Assembly (NCBI GenBank): GCA_024698505.1
Contig: JAILRE010000050.1
Coordinates: 40,577 to 104,576, forward strand
Source: Clostridiales bacterium
GTDB lineage: Bacteria; Bacillota; Clostridia; Christensenellales; CAG-138
Direction of reading: 5' to 3'
Length of the DNA stretch: 64,000 bases
The notes beneath the pieces are model-generated. The model did no database searches, was not told the DNA's origin, and was given only the letters and a program-made list of their open reading frames with translations. Position numbers and translations under genes: made by a program. The number at the start of each line of letters is the position of its first letter. Within the stretch, counting starts at the first letter, position 1. Of the stretch, positions 51,406 through 60,556 are shown one piece after another.

Positions 51406-52380
51406 TCACTCGTCGTAAAGCTTCGCGGCTTCAGTAAGGCGCTGCTTCACGGACTCGCGAAGATCGGCGGGTTCCAATACCTCTGCCTTGCTTCCGTACT
51501 GGCAGACCCAGTTGACGAAGCCCTCGCTCTTCGCCGCCTCGACAAGAGCTATGAAATGCTCCTCCCCATCCTTCTTGACGGGGATATCCTCGCCGAAGCG
51601 ATCGAAAAGCTCGTTCAGAAGATCCATGTGGCAGCGGAGCCTTATGCGGCTTATCTCGCCGCCGAACATATTGAGGCACTTCGATGCGTAATCCACGGCG
51701 TCGAAGGTCTTTTCATACTCGCTCACCTCGTTGACGGGGCGTATGGGCGCATCCTCTATCCTGACGTCGCGTATGCGGTCGAGCCTGAAATGGGTGAGTC
51801 CCTCTTTCCCCTTCATGTTGGAGATGAGATAATACCTGTCCTGCACCCAAACCATGGCGTAAGGGCTCACGACGTAACGCTTGCCGCGCCTCTGCACGAC
51901 GTCTCGGCGCATGATGCTCCGCTTGTAATAGAGGAACGAGATCGTCTTTCTGGAGGCGATACCGTAATTGATCATTTCGATCGTGCGGTAGACCTCCTCG
52001 TTGCCGAACTTGACGCCGCCGATATTCGAAGCGTTCTTTATGCCCTCGCGCTGATAGACGCTGAGGAAGCCCAGGAGCTTCGTCATGAGCGAATCGGTCT
52101 TGCTTTCGGTGACGAACGGAGCCGCCTGCACCGCTGAAATCAGGAGCATTATCTCGGCGAGGCTGAATTTGCGGTTCCTGAGATAAAAGCCCTTCGAGGT
52201 CGTCACAACGTCGAATCCATAGGAAGCGAGCGCCTCAACGTCCCTGTAAACGGAGCGGCGGTCGGTCGTGTAGCCGCGCTTAAACAGCTCCGTCAGCAGG
52301 GACTGGCTGTTCATGATGTGTTCTTCATCGGTAAGCTCGTGCAGGATATCGAGGAGCACGAGCATTCTTTCCTTCATCAT
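51406..52380 (-). CDS. WYL-domain transcriptional regulator
   Basis: The start at 52380 is chosen because its ATG overlaps the stop of the upstream NlpC/P60 gene by four bases; earlier in-frame starts lie within that gene. The 324-residue protein has an N-terminal HTH ([46 protein letters not shown]), a WYL domain (residues about 130-220, with [15 protein letters not shown] and [20 protein letters not shown] as its first strands) and a C-terminal WCX-like region. WYL regulators bind nucleic-acid-type ligands and often control damage or defence genes. Coupling to a cell-wall hydrolase is unusual. Confidence 0.9.
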   Translation of the reverse strand: MMKERMLVLLDILHELTDEEHIMNSQSLLTELFKRGYTTDRRSVYRDVEALASYGFDVVTTSKGFYLRNRKFSLAEIMLLISAVQAAPFVTESKTDSLMTKLLGFLSVYQREGIKNASNIGGVKFGNEEVYRTIEMINYGIASRKTISFLYYKRSIMRRDVVQRRGKRYVVSPYAMVWVQDRYYLISNMKGKEGLTHFRLDRIRDVRIEDAPIRPVNEVSEYEKTFDAVDYASKCLNMFGGEISRIRLRCHMDLLNELFDRFGEDIPVKKDGEEHFIALVEAAKSEGFVNWVCQYGSKAEVLEPADLRESVKQRLTEAAKLYDE

Positions 52381-54245
52381 TCGCTGAAGACCCTCCTGCC
52401 CCAGGCATAGTGCGAATGGCACCAGTTGTTGTAATTGCTGATGATTATCATGCCGTTGGAGCTGGAGGCGTGAATGTACTTGCCGTTGCCAAGGAAAACT
52501 CCGACGTGGCTGATGTAGTTATGCGCGTCGTTATAGAAGAATATCAGATCGCCCCTTTGCAGGTCGTCCTCGCTGACGATCTTGGTCCATCCGTTATAGA
52601 CGGAGTATCCGGCAGCGGAAAGCCTGCCGATATTGATGCCCATCTGCCTCAGGCAGTAATAGACGAGACCGGAGCAATCGAACGTGTCGGGACCCGTGCC
52701 GCCGAGAACGTAGGGCTTGCCGAGCTGCGCCATCAGCACCGCTATAAAGCCTTCGACGCCGGTGGTCGGGACTTCGGTGGGCGCTGGGGTATCGGTCGGC
52801 TTGTTGGGATCGCCGGGATCGGTCGTGGGAGTCGCCGTGGGCGCAGGCGTGGGCGTGGCCGTGGGCTTAGGGGTTGGCGTCGCGGTGGGCTTAGGCGTCG
52901 GCGTGGGCGTGGCCGTGGGCTTAGGCGTCGGCGTGGGCGTAGCCGTGGGAACCGGAGTGGGCTTCGGAGTGGGAGTGGGCGTTGCCGTGGGCTTAGGCGT
53001 CGGCGTCGGCGTGGCCGTAGGAACGGGAGTGGGTTTCGGCGTCGCCGTGGGCTTAGGCGTCGGCTTGGGCGTTGCCGTGGGCTTAGGCGTCGGCGTAGGC
53101 GTTGCCGTGGGCACGGGCGTGGGCTTAGGCGTTGCCGTGGGCTTGGGCGTCCTCGTGGGTTTCGGCGTGGGCGTTGCCGTCGGCGCGCCGGAAGGCACGG
53201 GCGTGGGCGTAGCCGTGGGCTTGGGCGTCCTCGTGGGCTTGGGCGTAGGCGTGGGCGTAGCCGTTGGAACCGGCGTGGGCTTCGGCGTTGCCGTGGGCTT
53301 CGGCGTAGGAGTGGGAGTAGCAGTCGGTCTGGGCGTGGGAGTTGGCGTTGCCGTAGGCACGGGAGTGGGCCGCGGGGTAGCCGTGGGCGTTGCCGTGGGC
53401 GGCGGCACCGGAGTGGGTGAAGCCGTGGGAACGACTGTGGGCTCCGGCGTATCGGTCGGAACGGGAGTTTCAGTCGGGATCGGGGTCTCGGTGGGAGCTT
53501 CCGTGATCTCGGGCGTTTCCGTTACGTAAGGCTCAGGCGTGACGTCGATGGGATCGGTCGGGAAGATGTCGATCTCGCTCGGCCTGCCCTCGGAATCGAG
53601 CGCCGCCGGAGAGAACAGCAGTTCACGGGTGAAAAAGTCTGCCTTGCCGTCGGTCTCGAGGCTGTTGATCTGCTGGAATTCCTCAAGCGCCCTCTCTGTC
53701 GCAACGCCGAAATAGCCGTTCTGCTTATCATCGTAATAGCCGAGCTCATTCAGCCTTTCCTGCAGAGTGGAGACATCCTCGCCTACGTTGCCGTATTCAA
53801 GCACGTATTCCTTGGCTACGGGCGAAAAGAGGAGCTCGAGCAGATCCTCGTCCGCTTCGCCGGTCTGCGACATGTAATGGGTGCGCTGAAAGAGCTTCAC
53901 GGCGTTGGCTACGGACTGATTATAGACGTTGCAGGGCTCGTCCGAAGCCATGTAGAAGAGCGCCATGAGGCGTGTCTGGATGTTGATAACTTCATTGTCG
54001 ACGTCGCCGACGCGGAAGACCTTGCCGCTGAAATCGGGCTCATCCTCCGTCGGGACGGGTATTCCTTCCGTATGGGAAGGAGCCGCCGTTTCAACAGCCG
54101 CATGCTGATCTTCTGGGCTTGTCCTTTCCTTGTTATTCAATATGGGCAGCGCGATCAGCGCGACGGCCAATGCTGCGCAGATGGTTATTATAGGAACTCT
54201 CAGCCAGCGAAGCACCGCTTTTGCCGAGCCTGTATTTCGTGACAT
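52377..54245 (-). CDS. NlpC/P60 cell-wall hydrolase with long Pro/Thr linker
   Basis: The 622-residue protein has a signal anchor (about 15-35), peptidoglycan-binding repeats (about 75-215; [17 protein letters not shown] and [23 protein letters not shown]), a linker of about 250 residues made of [10 protein letters not shown]-type units (about 235-490), and a C-terminal NlpC/P60 domain with catalytic C524 (FDCSGLVYY), H580 (HVGVF) and H592. It should cut peptidoglycan peptide stems outside the cell. The linker spans roughly the thickness of the wall. It is coupled to the WYL regulator gene. The start ATG is at 54245 with GGAAAGGAATCGC upstream. Confidence 0.92.
   Translation of the reverse strand: MSRNTGSAKAVLRWLRVPIITICAALAVALIALPILNNKERTSPEDQHAAVETAAPSHTEGIPVPTEDEPDFSGKVFRVGDVDNEVINIQTRLMALFYMASDEPCNVYNQSVANAVKLFQRTHYMSQTGEADEDLLELLFSPVAKEYVLEYGNVGEDVSTLQERLNELGYYDDKQNGYFGVATERALEEFQQINSLETDGKADFFTRELLFSPAALDSEGRPSEIDIFPTDPIDVTPEPYVTETPEITEAPTETPIPTETPVPTDTPEPTVVPTASPTPVPPPTATPTATPRPTPVPTATPTPTPRPTATPTPTPKPTATPKPTPVPTATPTPTPKPTRTPKPTATPTPVPSGAPTATPTPKPTRTPKPTATPKPTPVPTATPTPTPKPTATPKPTPKPTATPKPTPVPTATPTPTPKPTATPTPTPKPTPVPTATPTPTPKPTATPTPTPKPTATPTPKPTATPTPAPTATPTTDPGDPNKPTDTPAPTEVPTTGVEGFIAVLMAQLGKPYVLGGTGPDTFDCSGLVYYCLRQMGINIGRLSAAGYSVYNGWTKIVSEDDLQRGDLIFFYNDAHNYISHVGVFLGNGKYIHASSSNGMIIISNYNNWCHSHYAWGRRVFSE
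52795..53520 (-). repeat. In-frame Pro/Thr/Ala tandem repeat coding region
   Basis: About 725 bases inside the NlpC/P60 gene consist of degenerate 6- to 18-base units such as GGCGTGGGC and GGCTTAGGCGTCGG on the plus strand, which encode [14 protein letters not shown] sequence on the minus strand. Frame is kept throughout. It is not a CRISPR array: there is no constant spacer-repeat pattern. Confidence 0.85.
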
Positions 54246-54380
54246 AGCGCGATTCCTTTCCTAAGCTTCGGGGAACAATATCTCCCCAATTATCGACATT
54301 ATAGCACGTTTGATCACGAAATGCATCAAAAAAACCTTTAAAATTGTGAATTAATTGTGAATTTTCGATCAACAAAGTAC

Positions 54381-54402
54381 AAAAAAGGCGACCGAAGCCG
54401 CC
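54381..54402 (-). terminator. Terminator of the YtxC-like gene
   Basis: On the minus strand GGCGGCTTCGGTCGCC forms a six-pair stem with a UUCG tetraloop, followed by six T residues. It lies 19-40 bases after the YtxC-like stop. The 150 bases beyond, up to the NlpC start, are AT-rich with no gene seen. Confidence 0.8.
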
Positions 54403-54420
54403 GCCAAAGACCTATTTTTT

Positions 54421-55149
54421 CTAATCATTTATTATAAAAATACATGTTCTGTCACCGAATAACGAGAGAATCGAATGAAGCAATCCGCCCGTTTTTCCGC
54501 CGGAAAGGTCGTAGACCGTCAGCAATTCGGGTCTCAGGCCCATCAGCATCGGCAGCACTAAACCCGTTTTCGAGGAAGTGCTTTCCACCCTTACGCTTTC
54601 GCCGTCGGAGAGGACGCAGCTGTCGTCTCCGTAGAGTATCAGCCTAACCGTGCTTTCGTTTTCCGGCAGAGGGCAGTCCTCGTCCAGTATCCTCAAAAGC
54701 TCTTTCGCTTCCGATTCTGCGGCGTATTCCTCCCCCGCCCTGTCGACCGCCGCCGCCCAGCTTTCCATAACGAGAGGCAGCCTGAATCGCAAAAAGCCCT
54801 CGGCAACGTACAGATCGTTCTCGGCTAAATAGCTTTCAGTCTCGCGGCAGGCATACGGCGATAGATCCTTTTCTCCTGCAAGCATGAGCGCGCGACCGTA
54901 CACATCGGGATCCTTCCTTATCTCAAAGGGCAGAAGCTCCATGAGCCTTGCAGTTTCAAAAGGCATAAGCGCATCCGCCGTCGCGCGGGAAACCGCCTCG
55001 GAAAGCACGCGCAGACGGTCTTCTTCCTTTTTCACAAAAACGTTTCTGCCATCCGTTATATGCTCTATTCCGGATCTTTCAAGCTCAGCTGAAAGAGCGC
55101 ACGAAAAAAGCTCTCCGTATTCAAAGCTCGTAAAGGTACAGCACGCCAT
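54421..55149 (-). CDS. YtxC-like putative sporulation protein
   Basis: The start at 55149 is chosen because GGGGAG lies about seven bases before it; the longer reading adds residues with no support. The 242-residue protein contains AENDLYVAEGFLRFRLPLVMESWAAAVDRAGEEYAAESEAKELLRIL, the pattern of the YtxC family (putative sporulation protein), though at modest similarity. It is positioned upstream of thrS, as ytxC is in Bacillus. No catalytic motifs are known in the family. The two genes are divergent here, however, unlike in Bacillus where they are on the same strand. Confidence 0.68.
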   Translation of the reverse strand: MACCTFTSFEYGELFSCALSAELERSGIEHITDGRNVFVKKEEDRLRVLSEAVSRATADALMPFETARLMELLPFEIRKDPDVYGRALMLAGEKDLSPYACRETESYLAENDLYVAEGFLRFRLPLVMESWAAAVDRAGEEYAAESEAKELLRILDEDCPLPENESTVRLILYGDDSCVLSDGESVRVESTSSKTGLVLPMLMGLRPELLTVYDLSGGKTGGLLHSILSLFGDRTCIFIIND

Positions 55150-55208
55150 AAAAAATCTCCCCGGGAAAAACGTCACTACTAATATGTTCAATTCGCAAAA
55201 AAATGTGC

Positions 55209-55237
55209 TTGACATTATTTGACGTCCGCGCTATAAT
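55209..55237 (+). promoter_or_regulatory. Promoter of the thrS leader
   Basis: TTGACA (55209-55214) and TATAAT (55232-55237) are both perfect and 17 bases apart. Transcription should start about 55244, at the beginning of the T-box leader. Confidence 0.86.
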
Positions 55238-55243
55238 CTTTTT

Positions 55244-55468
55244 TAATGTTATATCGGGACGAGTGAGGACAAAGCTTCCGGCATAATCCGTTTCCAGAGA
55301 GCGCCGCCAATGGCTGCAAGCGGCGTATCGGCTGTCAGAAGATACCGCCTCATGACCGAAGGGTACGCGGTTTCCCTTGTAAAACCGCATCGAGTGGGGA
55401 TCATTCCCAATCGAGGTGGAACCACGGTAACAAGCCGTCCTCGGGTTTTGAGGACGGCTTTATTTTTA
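55244..55468 (+). promoter_or_regulatory. T-box leader (threonine-specific) of thrS
   Basis: The leader has a stem I region with AGAGAG (about 55301-55306), an apical GC-rich loop (GCCGCC ... AAGCGGCG), a candidate specifier ACC at 55344-55346 and the T-box sequence AGGTGGAACCACGG at 55414-55427. The TGGA in that sequence can pair with a UCCA tRNA 3' end, as expected for a tRNA-Thr. A terminator at 55432-55460 follows. Uncharged tRNA-Thr should stabilise the antiterminator and raise thrS expression. The specifier is the most uncertain part. Confidence 0.85.
55432..55468 (+). terminator. T-box regulated terminator
   Basis: AAGCCGTCCTC and GAGGACGGCTT form an 11-base stem with a seven- to eight-base loop, followed by TATTTTTAT. 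Its first strand overlaps the end of the T-box region, as needed for the choice between terminator and antiterminator. Confidence 0.9.
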
Positions 55469-55493
55469 TATTAATACCAAAGGAGAATTCAAA

Positions 55494-57404
55494 ATGATCC
55501 ACATCACATTGCCCGACGGCTCCGTTAAGGAGTTCGAAAACGGCGTAACGGCGTTCGACGTGGCCGAGTCCATCAGCCCGCGTCTTCGCAAGGCCGTGCT
55601 TGCCGCCGAGATAGACGGCGAGCGCCACGACGCCTTCATGCCCATCGACCACGACTGTTCCCTGAAGCTGCTCACCTTCAACGATGAGGACGGCAGGTGG
55701 ACTCTTCGTCATACCGGCTCCCACATACTCGCTCAGGCGGTCAAGAAGGTCCGCCCCGAGGCGAAGCTTGCCATCGGCCCCGCTATCGACAACGGCTTCT
55801 ATTACGATTTCGACGTCGACGAGCCCTTCACGCCCGACGAGCTTGCCGTCATCGAAAAGGAAATGGCTAAGATAGTCGAGGAGAAGCTTCCCCTTGAGCG
55901 TTTCGAGCTTCCCCGCGAGGACGCCATCAAATACATGGCCGAGCGCGGCGAGCCCTACAAGGTGGAGCTCATAGAGGATCTGCCCGAGGACGCGATTATC
56001 AGCTTCTACAAGCAGGGCGATTTCGTCGACCTCTGCGCCGGCCCTCACGTTGAGAACACGGGCAAGGTAAAGAACTTCAAGCTCATGAGCATCGCGGGCG
56101 CATACTGGCGCGGCAGCGAAAAGAACAAGATGCTCCAACGCATTTACGGCACGGCCTTTGAGAAGAAGCAGGAGCTTGACGAGTACATCACCAGGATCGA
56201 GGAAGCCAAGAAGCGCGATCACCGCAAGATCGGCCGCGAGCTGGGCCTCTTCACGATCATGGACGAGGGCCCCGGCTTCCCGTTCTTCCTTCCGAAGGGC
56301 ATGGTGCTGAGGAACACCCTCATCGACTACTGGCGCGAGGTGCATAAGCGTTACGGCTACGTGGAGATCTCCACGCCGATAATCCTCAACCGCACGCTCT
56401 GGGAGCGCTCCGGTCACTGGGGACATTATAAGAACAACATGTACACGACGGTCATTGACGACGAGGACTACGCAATCAAGCCCATGAACTGCCCCGGCGG
56501 AATGCTCGTTTACAAGCTCGAGCCCCACTCCTACCGCGAGCTGCCCCTTCGCTGCGGCGAACTCGGCCTCGTCCACAGGCATGAGCTTTCCGGCGCGCTG
56601 CACGGCCTCTTCCGCGTAAGATGCTTCACGCAGGACGACGCGCATATCTTCATGACGCGCGAGCAGATGAAGGACGAGATCAAGAACGTCGCGAAGCTGT
56701 TCGACGAGGTCTATTCCCTCTTCGGGCTCAAGTACACGATCGAGCTCTCCACGATGCCCGAGGATCATATCGGCACCGAGGAGGAGTGGATCGAGAACCA
56801 GGAGATCCTGAAGGCCGCCATCACGGAGATGGGCAAGGAATTCGTCATCAACGAGGGTGACGGCGCGTTCTACGGTCCGAAGCTCGACTTCCATCTTGAG
56901 GACTGCCTCGGACGCACCTGGCAGTGCGGCACGATCCAGCTCGACAGTCAGCTCCCCGAAAGGTTCGAGCTCGAGTACATGGGAGCGGACGGCTTAAAGC
57001 ACAGGCCCGTTATGATACACCGCGTCGTATTCGGTTCGATCGAGCGCTTCATCGGCGTTATCACGGAGCATTTCGCCGGCGCGTTCCCGACGTGGCTCTC
57101 CCCCGTCCAGGTCAAGGTCATGGCCATGACGGACCGCACAGCCGAGCAGACGAAGGCTATCGCCGCAGAGCTTGAGACCGCAGGTCTTCGCGTCGAATGC
57201 GATCTTCGCAACGAGAAGATCGGCTTCAAGATCCGCGAGGCGCAGATGCAGAAGATACCCTATATGCTCATTATCGGCGACAAGGAAGTCGAAAACGGCG
57301 TAGTCGCGGTACGCTCCCGCAAGGGCGGCGACCTTGGCACGATGCCCCTTGCCGACTTCAAGGCGAAGGTAGTCGAGGAAGTAACGACCCGTTCAAGAGA
57401 TTAA
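55494..57404 (+). CDS. thrS: Threonine--tRNA ligase
   Basis: The 636-residue protein has an N-terminal TGS domain (IHITLPDGSVKEFENGVTA), the editing SAD domain (RHTGSHILAQAVKKV and FVDLCAGPHVENTGKVK, with the HxxxH and C-H zinc-like residues of the editing site), the class II core (motif 2 region ELSGALHGLFRVRCFTQDD, motif 3 HRVVFGSIERFIG), and an anticodon-binding domain (about 530-636). It charges tRNA-Thr. Length and order are typical. The gene is under T-box control. AAGGAG precedes the ATG at 55494. Confidence 0.97.
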   Translation: MIHITLPDGSVKEFENGVTAFDVAESISPRLRKAVLAAEIDGERHDAFMPIDHDCSLKLLTFNDEDGRWTLRHTGSHILAQAVKKVRPEAKLAIGPAIDNGFYYDFDVDEPFTPDELAVIEKEMAKIVEEKLPLERFELPREDAIKYMAERGEPYKVELIEDLPEDAIISFYKQGDFVDLCAGPHVENTGKVKNFKLMSIAGAYWRGSEKNKMLQRIYGTAFEKKQELDEYITRIEEAKKRDHRKIGRELGLFTIMDEGPGFPFFLPKGMVLRNTLIDYWREVHKRYGYVEISTPIILNRTLWERSGHWGHYKNNMYTTVIDDEDYAIKPMNCPGGMLVYKLEPHSYRELPLRCGELGLVHRHELSGALHGLFRVRCFTQDDAHIFMTREQMKDEIKNVAKLFDEVYSLFGLKYTIELSTMPEDHIGTEEEWIENQEILKAAITEMGKEFVINEGDGAFYGPKLDFHLEDCLGRTWQCGTIQLDSQLPERFELEYMGADGLKHRPVMIHRVVFGSIERFIGVITEHFAGAFPTWLSPVQVKVMAMTDRTAEQTKAIAAELETAGLRVECDLRNEKIGFKIREAQMQKIPYMLIIGDKEVENGVVAVRSRKGGDLGTMPLADFKAKVVEEVTTRSRD

Positions 57405-57415
57405 GGAGGTAAAGC

Positions 57416-58126
57416 ATGCCTATCCCCACCCCCCACATAACCGCAAAAGCGGGCGATTTCGCAAAGACAGTTCTGATGCCCGGCGATCCCAAAAGGGCAA
57501 AGTTCATCGCCGACAATTTCCTTGAGGACGCCATCCTCGTAAACGACGTCAGAGGCGTGCAGGGCTACACCGGCTTCTACAAGGGCAAGCGCGTTTCCGT
57601 TATGGCAAGCGGCATGGGCATGCCTTCCATTGGCATTTACTCCTACGAGCTCTTCAATTTCTACGGCGTGGAGAACATAATCCGCGTCGGAAGCGCCGGC
57701 GCGCTCCACAAGGATCTGCATATCCGCGACGTCGTATTGGGTCAGGCCGCCTGCACGAACTCCAATTACGTTTCGCAGTATGAGCTGCCCGGCAATTACG
57801 CCCCGATCGCGAGCTATAAGCTGTTGAAGCGCGCGGCGGAGGTCGCCGATAAGATGGGACTTCATTACATGGTCGGCAACGTACTCTCCTCCGACACCTT
57901 CTATGACGACTCCATGGGCACCATGAAATGGGCGAAGATGGGCGTTCTTGCTGTCGAGATGGAAGCCGCCGCGCTTTACATGAACGCGGCGAGAGCGGGC
58001 AAGCACGCGCTGTGCATCTGCACGATCTCCGATCATATCGCGAACGACGAGCCCGAGACCACCGCCGAGGAGCGCCAGACCAGCTTCACCGCAATGATGG
58101 AGCTTGCGCTCGAGGTAGCGGAATAA
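57416..58126 (+). CDS. deoD: Purine-nucleoside phosphorylase, DeoD type
   Basis: The 236-residue protein begins PIPTPHITAKAGDFAKTVLMPGDP, the standard DeoD start, and has the family block VEMEAAALYMNAARAGK and RVGSAGAL. It phosphorolytically splits purine (2'-deoxy)nucleosides in salvage. It is 12 bases from thrS with AAGGAGG before its ATG, so it may be co-transcribed and thus partly under T-box control, which is an unusual pairing. Confidence 0.95.
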   Translation: MPIPTPHITAKAGDFAKTVLMPGDPKRAKFIADNFLEDAILVNDVRGVQGYTGFYKGKRVSVMASGMGMPSIGIYSYELFNFYGVENIIRVGSAGALHKDLHIRDVVLGQAACTNSNYVSQYELPGNYAPIASYKLLKRAAEVADKMGLHYMVGNVLSSDTFYDDSMGTMKWAKMGVLAVEMEAAALYMNAARAGKHALCICTISDHIANDEPETTAEERQTSFTAMMELALEVAE

Positions 58127-58142
58127 GTATAAAGGACAATGT

Positions 58143-58172
58143 AAAAGGAGCGGTTTTTGAACCGCTCCTTTT
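58143..58172 (+). terminator. Terminator of thrS-deoD
   Basis: AAAAGGAGCGGTT and AACCGCTCCTTTT form a 13-base stem around a TTTG-type loop, with T-rich sequence on both strands. It lies 17 bases after the deoD stop and before the convergent sensor gene stop. Confidence 0.9.
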
Positions 58173-58182
58173 AAGATCGCAT

Positions 58183-59784
58183 TTACATATAGATCATCGA
58201 CAGCTCGCCGGTATCATCAAAGAGATGAAGCTGTCCGTTTTGATCGAAAACGCATCGTGTGACCGAACATACGATTTCGAAGCTGTGCGAGTTAAGCATC
58301 GGGAAAAACCCTGCCGAACCGATGCTCTCCGCATACCAAACAAGTTCATTATCTTCGCTGATCTCGAGCCTGCTTCCGAATGCTCCGTCGATCGAATAGA
58401 ATATCTCGGGTTCGGTGTCGTCCGGATCTATCCTGAGCAGTATCGCCTTGAAGTTATCGCGGAGCGTTTGCATGAAGAGCTCGTCGCTGTACCCTTTTCT
58501 GACGACGTCTTCGCCCTTATGCTCGTCGAACCAACACATGATCTCATCTAAAGAAGCTTCACACTGTACCCCCGACGTTTGTCCGTAAATGCCCCATTGT
58601 CCGCCGTTGTCGGGGAATGAATAACAGGACAGATACAGGCTTCCTCCGAATTCGATCATGCTCTTAACGCTGTAAACTCGCCCTTCTTCTGAATAAACAG
58701 CCGTTTCCGAAAAGTCCGCATTCTCGTCTACCGTGAATACGGCGCCGTCGTCAAGCGCGACTATACACCCGTTTCCGAAGGGAGCGGCTATCCTTGGATA
58801 ACCATTACCGACGTACGCTATGTTGTTCTGCTTCAGCGCTCCGTCAGCTGAATACCTTATGTAGCAAATGTTCCATTTGGGTTCTCCGTCCGGCTGAGTA
58901 AGCGCGGTATTGCTCGATATGCCGATAACTGCAATATCGCCGTTATTAAGTTCAGATACTGTGCATATATTCCACCAATCGCTGTCAATGTAAGGAGATA
59001 AGCCCCAAAGCAGCTCGCCGTTTAAGGATATCTTTGCGATAAACGGCAGCTTCTGTGAATTGAGGGACCTGCCCCATACTATTACGCCGTCAGAAACAGT
59101 CCTTATGACGTCAAGGTAAACTCCGTCGATGTGAACGCTCCAAACGGTCTCGTCTCCGTCTCGTTTTTCGACGTCCGAGGACATTGCTTCATGGGAATTG
59201 TAGTCGAACTCATGGTTTATACAGTACGTTCCAATAGTATCATCTTCGTTCCACGGATACACTTTTAACCCGTTGAACCATGCTATCCTGTACTCCAGCC
59301 AAGCCGCCTCGACTTCCTCCTTCGACCTTAATTCGGCCGAAAGCTCATAACCCGGCACGCTGTTGGTCACAAAACTGTGCGCGATGACCTCCGCGGTTTT
59401 ACCGTATGTGAAGCTCTCGGTAGTGATATCGCGGTAGACCGCCTTTATCTCGCCCCGCGTAAGCCCGGAGGCGTCAAGCCCGTTCTCCATGAAAAACTCC
59501 TTTGCGGCGTTATACTCCTTGACCTCGGCTGCGTAAGCGTACGTTCCGACGCCGAGAGCGATAATGACCGCAATGCAAGCGGCGATCGCCCAGAACGCCT
59601 TTCTCGGAAGACGCTTGCGCTTTGAGCGTTCTTCCTTCTTACCGAAGAGCTTTTCGCCCACTTTAGCGTTTATCCTTGCGGACGACACTTCGTCCGATCT
59701 CTCCTCCACGCCGTCAAGGAGCGCATCGAGCTCCTCTGGCGTCAGTTCATCCATAATCTCCGTGAATCTCTTTTCCATTTTCAT
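58183..59784 (-). CDS. Anti-sigma-like membrane protein with beta-propeller-type sensor
   Basis: The 533-residue protein has an N-terminal cytoplasmic segment (about 1-65, ELTPEELDALLDGVEERSDEV), a single transmembrane helix (about 66-85, WAIAACIAVIIALGVGTYAYA) and a large extracytoplasmic domain. That domain shows repeated blade-like segments such as FIAKISLNGELLWGL, ICYIRYSADGALK and CVFDQNGQLHLFDD, suggesting a beta-propeller. It overlaps the ECF sigma factor gene by four bases (ATGA), so it is probably the sigma factor's anti-sigma/sensor. The N-terminal segment lacks the HxxxCxxC of zinc anti-sigma factors. Ligand unknown. Confidence 0.72.
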   Translation of the reverse strand: MKMEKRFTEIMDELTPEELDALLDGVEERSDEVSSARINAKVGEKLFGKKEERSKRKRLPRKAFWAIAACIAVIIALGVGTYAYAAEVKEYNAAKEFFMENGLDASGLTRGEIKAVYRDITTESFTYGKTAEVIAHSFVTNSVPGYELSAELRSKEEVEAAWLEYRIAWFNGLKVYPWNEDDTIGTYCINHEFDYNSHEAMSSDVEKRDGDETVWSVHIDGVYLDVIRTVSDGVIVWGRSLNSQKLPFIAKISLNGELLWGLSPYIDSDWWNICTVSELNNGDIAVIGISSNTALTQPDGEPKWNICYIRYSADGALKQNNIAYVGNGYPRIAAPFGNGCIVALDDGAVFTVDENADFSETAVYSEEGRVYSVKSMIEFGGSLYLSCYSFPDNGGQWGIYGQTSGVQCEASLDEIMCWFDEHKGEDVVRKGYSDELFMQTLRDNFKAILLRIDPDDTEPEIFYSIDGAFGSRLEISEDNELVWYAESIGSAGFFPMLNSHSFEIVCSVTRCVFDQNGQLHLFDDTGELSMIYM

Positions 59785-60332
59785 TCTCCTCCGATACTGT
59801 CTTTGAGCCTTGCAACCGCCCTGTGCGTCCTCACGTCGACGTTTGAGACAGTCATATCGAGCCTTTGGGCGATCGTTTTTGAGCTTTGTCCCAGATAGTA
59901 CTTCCTGATGATAATCTCCCTGTCCGGTTCGCCGAGGGCTTTCACGGCGTCCAGCACGCGTTTTCTCTCCGCCTTTTCAATGAATTCGCCCTCGAGTGAA
60001 AAATCGTCCTCTATCTCGGGGATATTCGGATCGTCAAGCGACGAAACGGATAAGGATCTTTGCTTCCTAACCCTGTCGAGCGAATTATGCCTCGCTATCG
60101 CGCAGAGCCAAGCCTTGATCCCTGCGCGTTCCGGATCGAATTTATCGAGATCCATATAGAACTCGCTGAACGTATCGGCAACGCATTCATCAACGTCGGC
60201 TATATCAAACGCACCGTGGAAAAGCCTTCCGCGCACAACGGCGTAAACAAGCCCGGAATACCGTTCGATGAGCTCCCTCATTCCCCGTTCCGGATCCTGT
60301 TTCAGCTTTTTCAGCAGTTTTCTGTCCTGCAT
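59781..60332 (-). CDS. ECF-type sigma factor
   Basis: The 183-residue protein has sigma-70 region 2 (YSGLVYAVVRGRLFHGAFDIADVDE and IKAWLCAIARHNSLDRVRKQ) and region 4 (REIIIRKYYLGQSSKTIAQRL and VDVRTHRAVARLKDSI) and nothing else, the ECF layout. It directs RNA polymerase to a private set of promoters. The sensor gene follows with coupled translation. GGGAGGTAAAATACCC before the ATG provides a good ribosome binding site. I could not recognise an autoregulatory -35 sequence upstream. Confidence 0.92.
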   Translation of the reverse strand: MQDRKLLKKLKQDPERGMRELIERYSGLVYAVVRGRLFHGAFDIADVDECVADTFSEFYMDLDKFDPERAGIKAWLCAIARHNSLDRVRKQRSLSVSSLDDPNIPEIEDDFSLEGEFIEKAERKRVLDAVKALGEPDREIIIRKYYLGQSSKTIAQRLDMTVSNVDVRTHRAVARLKDSIGGE

Positions 60333-60443
60333 GGGTATTTTACCTCCCGTATGCCTTGAATCGATTCACAGATCAATGCGTCAAATCAAGCTAAATCTTA
60401 CACCATTCAGCAAAAAAATCAACTTAGTATCGTATATTTTTTA

Positions 60444-60472
60444 TTGACAAATATGTATTTTTTGGTTATAAT
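60444..60472 (+). promoter_or_regulatory. Consensus promoter of carD
   Basis: TTGACA (60444-60449) and TATAAT (60467-60472), both perfect, are 17 bases apart and about 85 bases before the carD start at 60557. Confidence 0.86.
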
Positions 60473-60556
60473 AGCAGTTGGGGGAGTAATTGCATAAGCA
60501 TTGGTCTCCGTCAAATTGTCAGCCATCGATCGAACATTTTTTATTGGAGGGATACC

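Noticed and set aside
52795..53520. CRISPR-like array
   Set aside because: Repeat units are short, variable and keep a reading frame; there are no unique spacers.
52717..53529. Gly/Val repeat protein on the plus strand
   Set aside because: It is the opposite-strand reading of the Pro/Thr linker of the NlpC/P60 hydrolase, which has motifs at both ends in frame.
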